A DNA stretch of 64,000 nucleotides, from positions 1-64,000 of the forward strand of contig JAGHZU010000013.1 of assembly GCA_017745235.1 (NCBI GenBank), given 5' to 3'. Numbering within the stretch: the first letter of the stretch is position 1; every line of letters begins with the position of its first letter. A model generated the notes under the pieces. It saw only the letters and a list, made by a program, of their open reading frames with translations, was not told where the DNA came from and did no database searches. The stretch comes from Caulobacter sp. Its GTDB lineage: Bacteria; Pseudomonadota; Alphaproteobacteria; Caulobacterales; Caulobacteraceae. This document shows positions 41,470 through 50,144 of this stretch, piece by piece. A program made the translations under genes and the position numbers.

Positions 41470-43675
41470 CGGGCTCGAGGCTGACGGACTGGAAGCCACG
41501 GATGTGGCGAGGACCGCGGCGCCGGACAATACCGGTCGCGGCTGGGCGGCGCGTCTTAGCACGCGGATTCGCGCATGGCCTAGTCCGGCGAGGATCGGCC
41601 GTGGCCTGATCGACGAGATAGCCCGGAACGGCGAGCGCTGGATGCTGTGGGCTCCAGTGGGGTTCGGATTGGGCGCAGCGGCCTATCTGGAGTTGGGACG
41701 CGAGCCGTCCTGGACCCTGACGGCCGCGCCCTTCGCCCTTTTCGTAGCCGCCGCCATGCTGGCGCGGCGTTGGTCGGAACGACGAGGGCCGGGGATTGTC
41801 CTTCTCCTGCTGGCCCTGTTCTGCGGCGGCGCTCTGGCTGGCAAGATCCGGTCGGCGCGCGTCGCCGCGCCCATCCTCAGCGGCGAGCGTTCGGTGATGA
41901 CGGTGGAGGGGTTCGTCGTCGATGTGCTGAGCCCGGGCGCCGGCGGGCCGCGCCTGCTGATCGCGCCTGTCTCCATTTCGGGGCTCGCACCCGGAGAGAC
42001 GCCGTTGCGTGTGCGCGTGACGGTCGATCCGGAGGCTGTGGTCGCGCCGGGCCAGGCGATCCGGCTGCGAGCGATTTTGGGACCCCCGCCGCCGCCGGCC
42101 GCGCCCGGGGCCTACGACTTCGCGCGTGACGCCTGGTTCCGAGGCGTGGGCGGTGTTGGCTTCGCGGTCGGCGAGCCAAGACCTGCAAGGTTGGAAGCGC
42201 CGCCCTGGCGTCTGAAGGCGGCGATGGCGGTCAACGCGTTTCGCTGGCGACTGGCCAGCCGCATCGTGGCGCGGATGGGCGCGGAGCAGGGCGGGATCGC
42301 CGCCGCCATGACCACAGGACACGAGGCCTGGGTCACACCGGAGCAAACCGAGGCCATGCGCGCCTCCGGCCTGGCGCACATACTGTCGATCTCGGGCCTG
42401 CACATGGCCATCGTCGGCGGTTTTCTCTTTGGCGCCGTGCGGCTGCTGATCGCGGCGTGGCCTTGGATGGCCTTGAGGGTCTCTGGCAAGAAGCTCGCGG
42501 CCGTGGCGGGGCTGATCGCGGTCTGGATCTATCTGGTAATCTCAGGCGCCCCGCCGCCGGCCTTGCGCGCGGCCATCACCGCCACCGTGGCCTTTGTGGC
42601 GATCCTGTTCGACCGGCAGGCGATAAGCCTGCACGGCTTGGCGGTGGCGGCCCTGATCATCCTGGCGCTTGAGCCCGAGTCGGCGGGCGCGCCGGGGTTC
42701 CAGATGTCCTTCGCCGCCACCGCCGCCCTGGTGGCTTTGGCCGAGGCTTGGCCGCGCCCGGTGCGCGAGATTTCGGCGCCGTGGTGGATCCGCGGTATCC
42801 AGGGCGGATTGGGCTGGTTGGCCGTCAGCATCGGGGCCAGCTTCGTGGCCGGCATGGCGACAGGGCCGTTCGCCATGCAGCATTTCAATCGCGTGGCCGT
42901 CTGGGGCTTGCCGGCCAACCTGGCGGTCGCGCCGCTGTCCTCGTTTGTCATCATGCCGTTCCTGGCGATCGGCGCGGCGCTGGAAGGGGTGGGGTTAGGA
43001 GGGCCGTTCCTCGCCGTAGCGGGCTGGGGGATCCAAGCGATGATGGCTGTGGCGGACGCGTTCGCTGGCGCGGCCGGAGCCCAGCGCGTGGTGGCGGCCG
43101 CGCCGCCGTTCACTCTGGCGCTGGCTTTCATGGGGCTGATGGTCCTCTGTCTTTGGCGAGGGCGGCTGCGGTGGATTGGCGTTCCCTTGGCCCTGGCGGT
43201 GGCGCTTTGGCCACGCCCGGCTGCGCCGGACATCTGGGTGGCGCCTGATGGGTCGACCGCCGCCGTCCGCATCGGGCGCAGCGCCGTGCTGCTCCGCCCC
43301 GAGGCCCGCCGCTTCGGAGCCGAGCTGTGGGCGCGGCGCCGGGGCTTGGCCATCGTTGCGCCCAAGACGCCGATCTTTGCTTGTGATCGGCGATCCTGCG
43401 TGCCCGTTGGTGACGGGCCGATCTCGTTGGCGCTGTCGTGGACCAAGGCCGGGCCTGACCTCAAGGGGCTGGAGCGCTTGTGCGCCGGCGCCGAGGTGGT
43501 GGTGTTGCGTGGGCCCGCGCCCCGACCCGTCGCCGCTTGCCGCGATCGCGTTCTGCTACAGGCCGAGGATTTCGCAGCCGGCGGTGCGGCCGAACTCTAT
43601 CGCCGGTCCGACGGATGGTGGATCGTGAGGGCTCAGCCGCTGCGAGGCCAGCGCCCCTGGTCGACGCCACGATAG
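41429..43675 (+). CDS. comEC: ComEC/Rec2 family DNA-uptake membrane protein
   Basis: Inner-membrane channel for transforming DNA. 748 residues from GTG 41429, which has the strong SD GAGGGGG 8 bases upstream. That start lies 41 bases inside the divergent gltX gene, so a later start (for example GTG near 41503) is possible. N-terminal helices and a DUF4131-like OB region (residues about 70-230) precede the Competence domain: TGHEAWVTPEQTEAMRASGL, AHILSISGLHMAIVGG, ISGAPPPALRAAITA. About nine helices follow. The C-terminal domain (APDIWVAPDGSTAAVRIG onward) has no HxHxDH, so the metallo-beta-lactamase site is degenerate or absent. Confidence 0.88.
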   Translation: MTTPELVGAGEWDIGLEADGLEATDVARTAAPDNTGRGWAARLSTRIRAWPSPARIGRGLIDEIARNGERWMLWAPVGFGLGAAAYLELGREPSWTLTAAPFALFVAAAMLARRWSERRGPGIVLLLLALFCGGALAGKIRSARVAAPILSGERSVMTVEGFVVDVLSPGAGGPRLLIAPVSISGLAPGETPLRVRVTVDPEAVVAPGQAIRLRAILGPPPPPAAPGAYDFARDAWFRGVGGVGFAVGEPRPARLEAPPWRLKAAMAVNAFRWRLASRIVARMGAEQGGIAAAMTTGHEAWVTPEQTEAMRASGLAHILSISGLHMAIVGGFLFGAVRLLIAAWPWMALRVSGKKLAAVAGLIAVWIYLVISGAPPPALRAAITATVAFVAILFDRQAISLHGLAVAALIILALEPESAGAPGFQMSFAATAALVALAEAWPRPVREISAPWWIRGIQGGLGWLAVSIGASFVAGMATGPFAMQHFNRVAVWGLPANLAVAPLSSFVIMPFLAIGAALEGVGLGGPFLAVAGWGIQAMMAVADAFAGAAGAQRVVAAAPPFTLALAFMGLMVLCLWRGRLRWIGVPLALAVALWPRPAAPDIWVAPDGSTAAVRIGRSAVLLRPEARRFGAELWARRRGLAIVAPKTPIFACDRRSCVPVGDGPISLALSWTKAGPDLKGLERLCAGAEVVVLRGPAPRPVAACRDRVLLQAEDFAAGGAAELYRRSDGWWIVRAQPLRGQRPWSTPR

Positions 43676-43683
43676 GACAACAG

Positions 43684-44331
43684 ATGCTGACGATCTGGGG
43701 ACGCCGCAGCGCGTTCAACGTCCAGAAGGTGTTGTGGCTGATGGGGGAGTTGGGCCTGGCGTACGAGCGCATCGAGGCCGGCGGCGACTTCGGCGGACTG
43801 GACGATCCGGCCTTCAGGACCCTCAACCCGCATGGCCGCGTCCCCTTGCTGCGAGACGGCGATGTCCTGGTCTGGGAGTCGCACGCCATCCTTCGCTACC
43901 TCGCTGCCCGCCATGGCGAGGGAACCTTCTGGTCGCCTGACCCGGCGCGACGGGTGGCCGCCGATGGCTGGATGGACTGGTCGCAGACGGCGCTGCAGCC
44001 GGCGTTCCTGACAGGGGTCTTTTGGGGTGGGTATCGTACGCCGGAGGCTCTGCGCGACGAACAGGCGCTCGCGGCCGCCTTGGAACGCGCCAACCGCCTG
44101 ATGAGACGGCTGGAGGCCCAATTGGAGGGCCGCGATTACCTGTTGGGCGAGACCCTGTCGCTGGCGGACATCCCGACCGGGACGAATCTTTATCGATACT
44201 TCGAACTTGAGATCGACCGGCCGTCCTTGCCGCGGGTCGAGGCCTGGTACGCTCGCCTTCAGGCCCGGCCAGCCTATGCCGAACATGTCATGGTTCCGTT
44301 CGGCGACCTAAAGGGCCGTCTGGCGTTCTAA
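43684..44331 (+). CDS. glutathione S-transferase family protein
   Basis: 215 residues from ATG 43684. Thioredoxin-like N-domain: WGRRSAFNVQKVLWLMGELGL, then NPHGRVPLLRDGDVLVWESHAILRYLA (the cis-Pro and the ES glutathione-binding pair). The C-domain is helical with the N-capping Asp motif LLGETLSLADIPTGTNLYRY. The catalytic residue is probably the Ser/Asn near RSAFN rather than Tyr, as in theta/beta-like bacterial GSTs. It lies 8 bases after comEC and 22 bases before a GFA protein, another family linked to glutathione. Confidence 0.9.
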   Translation: MLTIWGRRSAFNVQKVLWLMGELGLAYERIEAGGDFGGLDDPAFRTLNPHGRVPLLRDGDVLVWESHAILRYLAARHGEGTFWSPDPARRVAADGWMDWSQTALQPAFLTGVFWGGYRTPEALRDEQALAAALERANRLMRRLEAQLEGRDYLLGETLSLADIPTGTNLYRYFELEIDRPSLPRVEAWYARLQARPAYAEHVMVPFGDLKGRLAF

Positions 44332-44353
44332 GCCGGAAGCTAGGGAGATCCTG

Positions 44354-44767
44354 ATGGAGCGGTCATTCGAGCGATCCGGCGGATGCGTCTGCGGTGCGGT
44401 GCGCTATGTCGCGACGGGCGCGCCGCTGCGGGTGGGCCTGTGCCACTGCCTGACCTGCCGCAAGCGCCATGGCGCGCCCTGCAACGCCTTTGCGGCCTAT
44501 CCGATCGAGCGGGTCGGCATCGTCGGCGAGACCCGGACCTGGGAAGACCCGCAGCACGGTCGCCACCACGGTTGCCCGACCTGCGGCGCCCCCGTCTTCT
44601 GGAGCGCCGAAGGTGATGGCGAGATCGAGATCCACCTGGGCGGCCTGGACGAACCCGGCCAGTTCACGCCGCAGTATGAGGTCTGGGTCAGGCGCCGGGA
44701 GCCCTGGATGCCGCCGCTGAACGTGCCGCAGTACGTGGAGAACCGGCCGGCGGGCTCGCCGTCCTGA
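44354..44767 (+). CDS. GFA/CENP-V domain zinc protein (second of three)
   Basis: 137 residues. Zinc-ligand cysteines in GGCVCGAVRYVATG, GLCHCLTCRKRHGAPCNAF and HGCPTCGAPVFW, the classical GFA order CxC...CxxC...CxxC. SD AGGGAGA precedes ATG 44354. The C-terminus carries the usual YEVWVRRREPWMPP region. Downstream of a GST and possibly cotranscribed; a shared role in glutathione-conjugate handling is inference only. Terminates at 44789-44822. Confidence 0.87.
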   Translation: MERSFERSGGCVCGAVRYVATGAPLRVGLCHCLTCRKRHGAPCNAFAAYPIERVGIVGETRTWEDPQHGRHHGCPTCGAPVFWSAEGDGEIEIHLGGLDEPGQFTPQYEVWVRRREPWMPPLNVPQYVENRPAGSPS

Positions 44768-44788
44768 CTCCGCAGGCCCCGAACGAGA

Positions 44789-44822
44789 AAGGCCCGCCGG
44801 AGGAGCAACCTCGGCGGGCCTT
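44789..44822 (+). terminator. bidirectional terminator between GFA gene and lexA
   Basis: AAGGCCCGCCGGAGG (44789-44803) pairs with CCTCGGCGGGCCTT (44809-44822), 14 bp with one bulged G and a 5-base loop. Both genes converge on it. T-tails are short (TTCT / TTTCT). Confidence 0.65.
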
Positions 44823-44851
44823 CTGGCATCGCGCTCGGCTCTCCCGAGCCG

Positions 44852-45556
44852 TTAGTGATAGCGGCGGATCAGGCCCACCAGCTTGCCCTGCACCTCGACC
44901 TGATCGGGACCGAAGATGCGGGTCTCGTACTTGGGATTGGCGGCCTCCAGGGCGATCGAGCCGCCCTTCTTGCGCAGGCGCTTGAGAGTGGCTTCCTCGC
45001 CGACGAGGGCCACGACGATCTCGCCGCTGTTGGCGGTGTCGCCCTTCTTGATGATCACATAGTCGCCGTCGAGGATGCCGGCCTCGATCATTGAGTCGCC
45101 CTGAACCTCGAGCACGTAGTGTTCACCGCCGCCCAGCATGGTTTCGGGCACCGGCAGGCGCTCGCGCTCATGCTGGATGGCGTCGATGGGCGTACCAGCG
45201 GCGATGCGGCCCAGGATCGGCAATTCCCGGCTGTTGTCCGCAGCCACGGGGGCGGGCGGAGCGGCCGAGGCCTGACCGCCGCCTTCAAGAACCTGGGGCT
45301 TGAAGGCTCCGCGCCCCTTGGGGGGAGCGGCAGTGGTGGCCTGCTGAGGCAGCTTGACCACTTCCAGTGCGCGGGCGCGGTGCGCCAGACGACGGATGAA
45401 GCCGCGCTCTTCCAGCGCAGTGATCAGCCGATGGATTCCCGACTTCGAAGCCAGATCCAGCGCCTCCTTCATCTCGTCGAAGGAGGGGGAGACGCCGGTC
45501 TCCTTGATCCGTTCGTGGATGAACATCAGCAGCTCGTGCTGCTTGCGCGTGAGCAT
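44852..45556 (-). CDS. lexA: LexA repressor
   Basis: SOS transcriptional repressor with RecA-stimulated self-cleavage. 234 residues from ATG 45556 ([20 protein letters not shown]). N-terminal winged helix includes [35 protein letters not shown] longer than usual Ala/Pro linker (residues about 72-105) follows. The cleavage site is A120-G121 in [10 protein letters not shown]; the catalytic dyad is S155 (QGDSMIEAG) and K192 (ATLKRLRKK). A perfect GTTC-N7-GTTC box overlies its promoter, indicating autoregulation. It works with the sidA operator in this window. Confidence 0.97.
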   Translation of the reverse strand: MLTRKQHELLMFIHERIKETGVSPSFDEMKEALDLASKSGIHRLITALEERGFIRRLAHRARALEVVKLPQQATTAAPPKGRGAFKPQVLEGGGQASAAPPAPVAADNSRELPILGRIAAGTPIDAIQHERERLPVPETMLGGGEHYVLEVQGDSMIEAGILDGDYVIIKKGDTANSGEIVVALVGEEATLKRLRKKGGSIALEAANPKYETRIFGPDQVEVQGKLVGLIRRYH

Positions 45557-45579
45557 GTCCGGCCTCGCCAGTCGTCGCG

Positions 45580-45633
45580 GAACAAACCGCAAACCTCTGC
45601 GAATGTTCTCTAGGTGTTCTTTGTTGATGTCAA
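45580..45633 (-). promoter_or_regulatory. lexA promoter with overlapping LexA box
   Basis: On the minus strand, TTGACAT (45627-45633) is followed after 12 bases by CCTAGAGA, a -10 near GCTANAWC. The box GTTC-TCTAGGT-GTTC at 45605-45619 (plus-strand reading) is a perfect alphaproteobacterial LexA site and covers the -10, about 50 bases before the lexA ATG. A second, imperfect GAAC-N7-AAAC lies at 45580-45594. Confidence 0.85.
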
Positions 45634-45847
45634 GTTAACGCTGTTCTCCGAGGCGGGCGCCCGAATTGTCGAGGAAATACAGAGGCGGATCGATTGATCG
45701 CCGGGACGCCGAACGGCGAGGGGAGGGAATCACCCTCTGCGCCAAGTCCAAGACGCGCGTGAACGAGAGCTTGGCGGATGATGGGCTGGCGGCGTGCCGC
45801 GGAGCTGGGTCGACTACATCGGCGCGCGTGCGCGCCGCTGAGGCGAT

Positions 45848-46636
45848 CTAGCCGATCAGAGTCCTAGTGGCCGAGGTCACGTCGGCTTGCCGCATCAGGC
45901 TTTCGCCGACCAGCATGGCCTTGGCGCCAGCGACCTCCATGCGAACCACGTCATCGTGGACGAAGACGCCGCTTTCGGTGACCAGCAGGGCGTCCTTGGG
46001 CGCCAGGGCGGCCAGGCGTTCGGTAACGGCGAGGTCTACGACAAAGCTCTTCAGGTCGCGGTTGTTGATCCCGACCAGGGTCGAGCCCAGCTTGCCGGCT
46101 CGCTCCATCTCGGCCTCGTCGTGCACCTCGACCAGGGCGTCCATGCCCAGGCGCTTGGCCTCGGTCATCAGGTCGGCGGCCAGGGCGTCGTCGATCATCG
46201 CCAGGATCACCAGGATGGCGTCCGCGCCCAGGGCCCGGCTTTCGGCCACCTGCCAGGGATCGACCAGGAAATCCTTGCGGATGCAGGGAAGGGTGACCGC
46301 CGCGCGCGCGTCGATCAGGAACGGGTCGGCGCCCTGGAAGCTGGGGCCGTCGGTCAGGATCGACAGGCAGGCCGCACCACCGGCCTGGTAGGCGCGGGCC
46401 AGGGCCGGTGGATCGAAGTCGGCGCGGATCAGGCCCTTGGAGGGGGAAGCCTTCTTGATTTCGGCGATCAGGGCCAGCTTGCCCGGCGCATGGGCTTCGG
46501 CGAGGGCCGCCTTGAAGCCGCGTGGCGAGCTGGCGGCGCGAGCGGCGGCTTCAAGCTCGGCCACGCTGCGGCGCCGCTTGCGCTGAACGACGTCCTCGCG
46601 CTTGTACGCAGCGATCTTGGCCAGGATGTCGGTCAT
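45848..46636 (-). CDS. trpC: indole-3-glycerol phosphate synthase
   Basis: Tryptophan pathway TIM-barrel enzyme, 262 residues, monofunctional (not fused to TrpF). Motifs: [18 protein letters not shown] (catalytic Lys), [39 protein letters not shown] and [10 protein letters not shown]. Its ATG overlaps the trpD stop (ATGA), so trpG-trpD-trpC are coupled. The 210 bases between its stop and the lexA promoter contain no convincing gene. Confidence 0.97.
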   Translation of the reverse strand: MTDILAKIAAYKREDVVQRKRRRSVAELEAAARAASSPRGFKAALAEAHAPGKLALIAEIKKASPSKGLIRADFDPPALARAYQAGGAACLSILTDGPSFQGADPFLIDARAAVTLPCIRKDFLVDPWQVAESRALGADAILVILAMIDDALAADLMTEAKRLGMDALVEVHDEAEMERAGKLGSTLVGINNRDLKSFVVDLAVTERLAALAPKDALLVTESGVFVHDDVVRMEVAGAKAMLVGESLMRQADVTSATRTLIG

Positions 46637-47661
46637 GCGGAAATGGTCTCGGAATTGGTGGCGGCCACGAGGCCGGCCAGGGCCGCCTTGGCGCGGCCGT
46701 CGTCCAGCACTGAGCCGGCCAGTTCGACGCCTTCCCGAAGCGTCTCGACCTTGTCGGCCACCAGGAAGGCGGCGGCGGCGTTGAGCATGACGATGTCGCG
46801 ATAGGCGCTCTTCTGGCCGTCCAGCAGGGCGGTCAGCGCGGCGGCGTTGTAGGCGGGATCACCGCCGGTGATGTCGGCCAGGGCCGCGCGGGGCAGACCC
46901 ACGGCCTCGGGCGTGATCGTGAACAGGCGCAAGGATCCGTCGCGCCATTCGGCGACTTCGGTCTCGCCTGTCGTGGTCAGCTCGTCCATGCCCGAGCCGT
47001 GGACCGACCAGGCGCGCTCGGCGCCAAGGGCCCCCAGGGCCTTGGCGACGGGTTCGACGAAACGGTGGGCGGAGACGCCGACGACCTGCCGCTTCGCGCC
47101 GGCCGGATTGGTCAGCGGGCCCAGCAGGTTGAAGATCGTGCGGAAACCCAGTTGCTGGCGGATCGGCGAGACGTGCTTCATCGCCCCGTGATGCGACTGG
47201 GCGAACAGGAAGCAGATGCCGGCGGTGTCCAGCGCGCGGCGCTGCTGTTCCAGGCTGGCGTCGATATTGACGCCCAGGGCCGACAGCACGTCGGCGGTGC
47301 CTGACTTGCTGGTGATGGCGCGGTTGCCGTGCTTGGCCACCTTCAGCCCGCCGCCGGCGGCCACGAAGCCCACGGCCGTGGAGATGTTCAGCGTGTGCAA
47401 GCCGTCGCCGCCGGTGCCGCAGACGTCGACCACCTCGTACGGATGATCCAGATGGATGGCGGCGCGGCGCATGGCGCGAGCGCAGGCGGTGATCTCGCCC
47501 ACGGTCTCGCCACGCAGGCGCATGGCGGTGACCGCCGCCGCCACCTGGGCCGGCGTCGGTTCACCGCGCAGGCAGGCGGCGAAGAACTGTTCGGCGTCGT
47601 CCTCGTCCAGGGTCTGGCCGTCGGCCAGTTTGGCCAGCAGGGGCTTGAAGGCGTCAGACAT
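46633..47661 (-). CDS. trpD: anthranilate phosphoribosyltransferase
   Basis: Transfers phosphoribose from PRPP to anthranilate. 342 residues. Key motifs: [16 protein letters not shown] (PRPP loop), [37 protein letters not shown] and [13 protein letters not shown] separate protein, not fused to TrpG as in enterobacteria. Starts 2 bases after the trpG stop and overlaps trpC by 4 bases. Confidence 0.97.
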   Translation of the reverse strand: MSDAFKPLLAKLADGQTLDEDDAEQFFAACLRGEPTPAQVAAAVTAMRLRGETVGEITACARAMRRAAIHLDHPYEVVDVCGTGGDGLHTLNISTAVGFVAAGGGLKVAKHGNRAITSKSGTADVLSALGVNIDASLEQQRRALDTAGICFLFAQSHHGAMKHVSPIRQQLGFRTIFNLLGPLTNPAGAKRQVVGVSAHRFVEPVAKALGALGAERAWSVHGSGMDELTTTGETEVAEWRDGSLRLFTITPEAVGLPRAALADITGGDPAYNAAALTALLDGQKSAYRDIVMLNAAAAFLVADKVETLREGVELAGSVLDDGRAKAALAGLVAATNSETISA

Positions 47662-47663
47662 GG

Positions 47664-48260
47664 CTAGACCCAGATCGTCGCGTCGCGCGCGACCTTGGCC
47701 AGGTCCAGGAAGTTGGCCAGCATCTGGTGGCCGCCTTCCGTGGCGATGGACTCGGGGTGGAACTGAACGCCATAGACCGGGCGGGTCTTGTGCTGCACAC
47801 CCATGATCTCGCCGTCCTCGGTCCAGGCCGTGACTTCCAGGTCGGCGGGCAGGGTGGCCTTGTCGATCGCCAGGCTGTGGTAGCGCGTGGCGATGAACGG
47901 ATTGGGCAGGCCCTTGAAGACGCCCTTGTCGCTATGGAAGATCTTGCTGGTCTTGCCGTGCATGACTTCCTTGGCGCGGATCACGTCGCCGCCATAGGCC
48001 TGGCCGATGGCCTGGTGCCCCAGGCAAACGCCCAGGATCGGCAAATCCTCGTTGGCGCCGCGCAGCAGCGGCAGGCAGATTCCGGCCTGATCCGGAGCCT
48101 TGGGGCCGGGCGACAGAAGCACCGCCTGCGGCTTCAGGCCCAGGGCCTCTTGCACCGTCAGGTCGTCGTTGCGATGGACGACCGTCTCCGCGCCTAGCTC
48201 GTTCAGATAGTGGACGAGGTTGTAGGTGAAGCTGTCGTAGTTATCGATGACCAGGATCAT
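47664..48260 (-). CDS. trpG: anthranilate synthase component II (glutamine amidotransferase)
   Basis: Supplies ammonia from glutamine to TrpE. 198 residues. Class I amidotransferase triad: Cys in [12 protein letters not shown], and His-Glu in [15 protein letters not shown]-terminal [18 protein letters not shown] is characteristic. Its start is 345 bases from the trpE stop, separated by a plus-strand small gene, so it may have its own promoter; a GCTAGAAG -10-like element lies at 48282-48289 on the minus strand, without a clear -35. Confidence 0.96.
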   Translation of the reverse strand: MILVIDNYDSFTYNLVHYLNELGAETVVHRNDDLTVQEALGLKPQAVLLSPGPKAPDQAGICLPLLRGANEDLPILGVCLGHQAIGQAYGGDVIRAKEVMHGKTSKIFHSDKGVFKGLPNPFIATRYHSLAIDKATLPADLEVTAWTEDGEIMGVQHKTRPVYGVQFHPESIATEGGHQMLANFLDLAKVARDATIWV

Positions 48261-48384
48261 GACGCCGCCTTTCAGGAACAGCTTCTAGCCGGTTTGACGC
48301 AAAAGGTGAGGGGTTTCGCGTCGAGTTTTTCTGGACCGGCAGACAGTGCGAAAGCGCCGCATTGCCTACCGGCGGTCGTCAGGC

Positions 48385-48603
48385 ATGCTGGAGGACATGA
48401 ATCCGACCGATTCCGCCCTCGACACCGCCGCCATCGCCTACGCCAGGGCGCTTCTGCGCAAGCCGTCGCGTCCGCAGAAGATGGCTCCTGTCCTGGCGGC
48501 TGCGGCGTTCGCCGCCGTCAGCGCCCTGACCTTCGCCGCGGCCATGGTGATGGCCCCGCCGGCGGTCACCCAGCATCTGCCGGCCGACCGCCTGGGCGGT
48601 TAG
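48385..48603 (+). CDS. small single-pass membrane protein inside the trp cluster
   Basis: 72 residues from ATG 48385, or 68 from ATG 48397 (GGAGG lies only 2 bases before the latter). The N-terminal 33 residues are soluble with a basic stretch (RALLRKPSRPQK). One hydrophobic Ala-rich helix spans about residues 34-58 (APVLAAAAFAAVSALTFAAA), then a short tail. It lies on the opposite strand between trpE and trpG and ends 2 bases before the trpE stop. A perfect -35-like TTGACGC occurs at 48294-48300 but without a matching -10. I do not recognise the family. Coding potential looks real but is not proven. Confidence 0.55.
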   Translation: MLEDMNPTDSALDTAAIAYARALLRKPSRPQKMAPVLAAAAFAAVSALTFAAAMVMAPPAVTQHLPADRLGG

Positions 48604-48605
48604 GC

Positions 48606-50144
48606 TCAGGAGAAGCGCCAAGCCTCTTCGGCGGCGCGCTTGAGGGCGCGCGACTTGTGCAAGGTCTCGTCGTATTCTGCGTCCGCATCGCTGTCGGCCA
48701 CCACACCGCCGCCGGCTTGGACGTACATCATGCCGTCCTTGACCAGGGCCGTGCGAAGCACGATGCAGGTGTCCACCGAGCCGTCGGCGCCGATATAGCC
48801 CACCGCGCCGGCGTAGCCGATGCCGCGCTTTTCGACCTCCAGTTCGTCGATGATCTCCATGGCCCGGACCTTGGGCGCGCCCGAGAGCGTGCCCGCTGGG
48901 AGGGCGGCCATCAGCACGTCCACCGGATCCACGTTGTCGGGCGCGTCGCCCTCCACGTTGGAGACGATGTGCATGACGTGGCTGTAGCGCTCGATCTTGA
49001 AGCTGTCGGTCACGCGAACGTTGGCGCCCTTGCGACCCGACGAGGCGGGTTCGTTGCTGCCTTGTTGCTTGAGCATGGCCACGCGGCCCACGTCGTTGCG
49101 GCCCAGGTCCAGCAGCATCAGGTGCTCGGACCGCTCCTTGGGGTCGGCCAGCAGTTCCTTTTCCAGCGCGAGGTCCTCTTCCGGCGTGGCGCCGCGGGGG
49201 CGCGTGCCGGCGATGGGGCGGATGGTGATCTTGCCGTCGCGCAGCCGCACCAGGATCTCGGGGCTGGAGCCCACCAGATTGAAGCCGTCCAGGTCCAGGA
49301 AATACAGGAACGGCGAGGGGTTGGTCCGGCGCAGCGAGCGGTACAGCGCAAAGGGCGGCAGTGGGAAGGGCGAGCGGAACCGGTGGCTCGGCACCACCTG
49401 GAAAATGTCGCCGGCCCGGATGTACTCCTTGGCCTTTTCCACCACCACGCCGTAGTCCTTCCGGCTGACGGGCGTGGTGAACTCCATGGGTCCATGCGGC
49501 TGGCGCGGAGCTTCGTGGGCCAGTGGGCGGCGCAGGTCGGCCATCACCGTCTCGATCCGCTCGCGAGCGGCGGCGTGGGCCTCCTGAGCCGAAACGCCGG
49601 CCTTTGGACGCACGGTGGTGACCAGGATGATCTCCTGGGCGATGGCGTCGAACACGGCCACGATCGAGGGCCGGGTCATGATGCCGTCGGGCAGGCCCAG
49701 GGTGTCCTCATTGATGTTCGGCAGGCGCTCGGCCAGCCGCACCATGTCATAGCCCAGGGCGCCGAAGACGCCGGCCGAAGGCGGCGGCAGGCCGGCCGGC
49801 AGCTGGATCCGCGAGTCGGCGACAAGGGCGCGCAGGCTGTCCAGCGCGCCACCGTCCTGCGGCGCAAAGCGACCGGCGGCGATGTCGTCCCCCTCGGCGA
49901 TCTCGGCCTTGTCGCCGCGGCAGCGCCAGACCAGGTCCGGCTTCATGGCCACGATCGAGTAGCGACCACGCCAGGCGCCGCCTTCCACGCTTTCGAACAG
50001 GAAGGCGTAGGGGCGACCGTGGCCGATCTTCAGATAGGCCGAGACCGGGGTCTCGAGATCGTCGATCAGGCGGGTCCAGACGACCTGCGGGCGACCAGCC
50101 TCGTAGGTTGCGGCGAAAGCGTCGAAACCGGGCTCCAGGCTCAT
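48606..50144 (-). CDS. trpE: anthranilate synthase component I
   Basis: Chorismate-using subunit that commits chorismate to tryptophan. 512 residues. The N-terminal regulatory element LFESVEGG corresponds to the LLES tryptophan-binding site, so feedback inhibition is probably retained. Catalytic core: DIFQVVPSHRF, IAGTRPRGATPEEDLALEKE, LMLLDLGRNDVGRVA, HIVSNVEG, TLSGAPKVRAMEII. Its ATG overlaps the ppiD stop (ATGA), tying it to an upstream folding factor rather than to a trp leader; no leader peptide or attenuator is visible. Confidence 0.96.
   Translation of the reverse strand: MSLEPGFDAFAATYEAGRPQVVWTRLIDDLETPVSAYLKIGHGRPYAFLFESVEGGAWRGRYSIVAMKPDLVWRCRGDKAEIAEGDDIAAGRFAPQDGGALDSLRALVADSRIQLPAGLPPPSAGVFGALGYDMVRLAERLPNINEDTLGLPDGIMTRPSIVAVFDAIAQEIILVTTVRPKAGVSAQEAHAAARERIETVMADLRRPLAHEAPRQPHGPMEFTTPVSRKDYGVVVEKAKEYIRAGDIFQVVPSHRFRSPFPLPPFALYRSLRRTNPSPFLYFLDLDGFNLVGSSPEILVRLRDGKITIRPIAGTRPRGATPEEDLALEKELLADPKERSEHLMLLDLGRNDVGRVAMLKQQGSNEPASSGRKGANVRVTDSFKIERYSHVMHIVSNVEGDAPDNVDPVDVLMAALPAGTLSGAPKVRAMEIIDELEVEKRGIGYAGAVGYIGADGSVDTCIVLRTALVKDGMMYVQAGGGVVADSDADAEYDETLHKSRALKRAAEEAWRFS

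Noticed and set aside
45666..45851. 61-codon plus-strand frame between lexA and trpC
   Set aside because: No SD, arginine-rich low-quality translation, and overlap with the trpC stop; more likely the spacer downstream of trpC.
48294..48320. Promoter TTGACGC for the plus-strand small gene in the trp cluster
   Set aside because: A perfect -35 but no GCTANAWC-like -10 within range; noted only as partial support.
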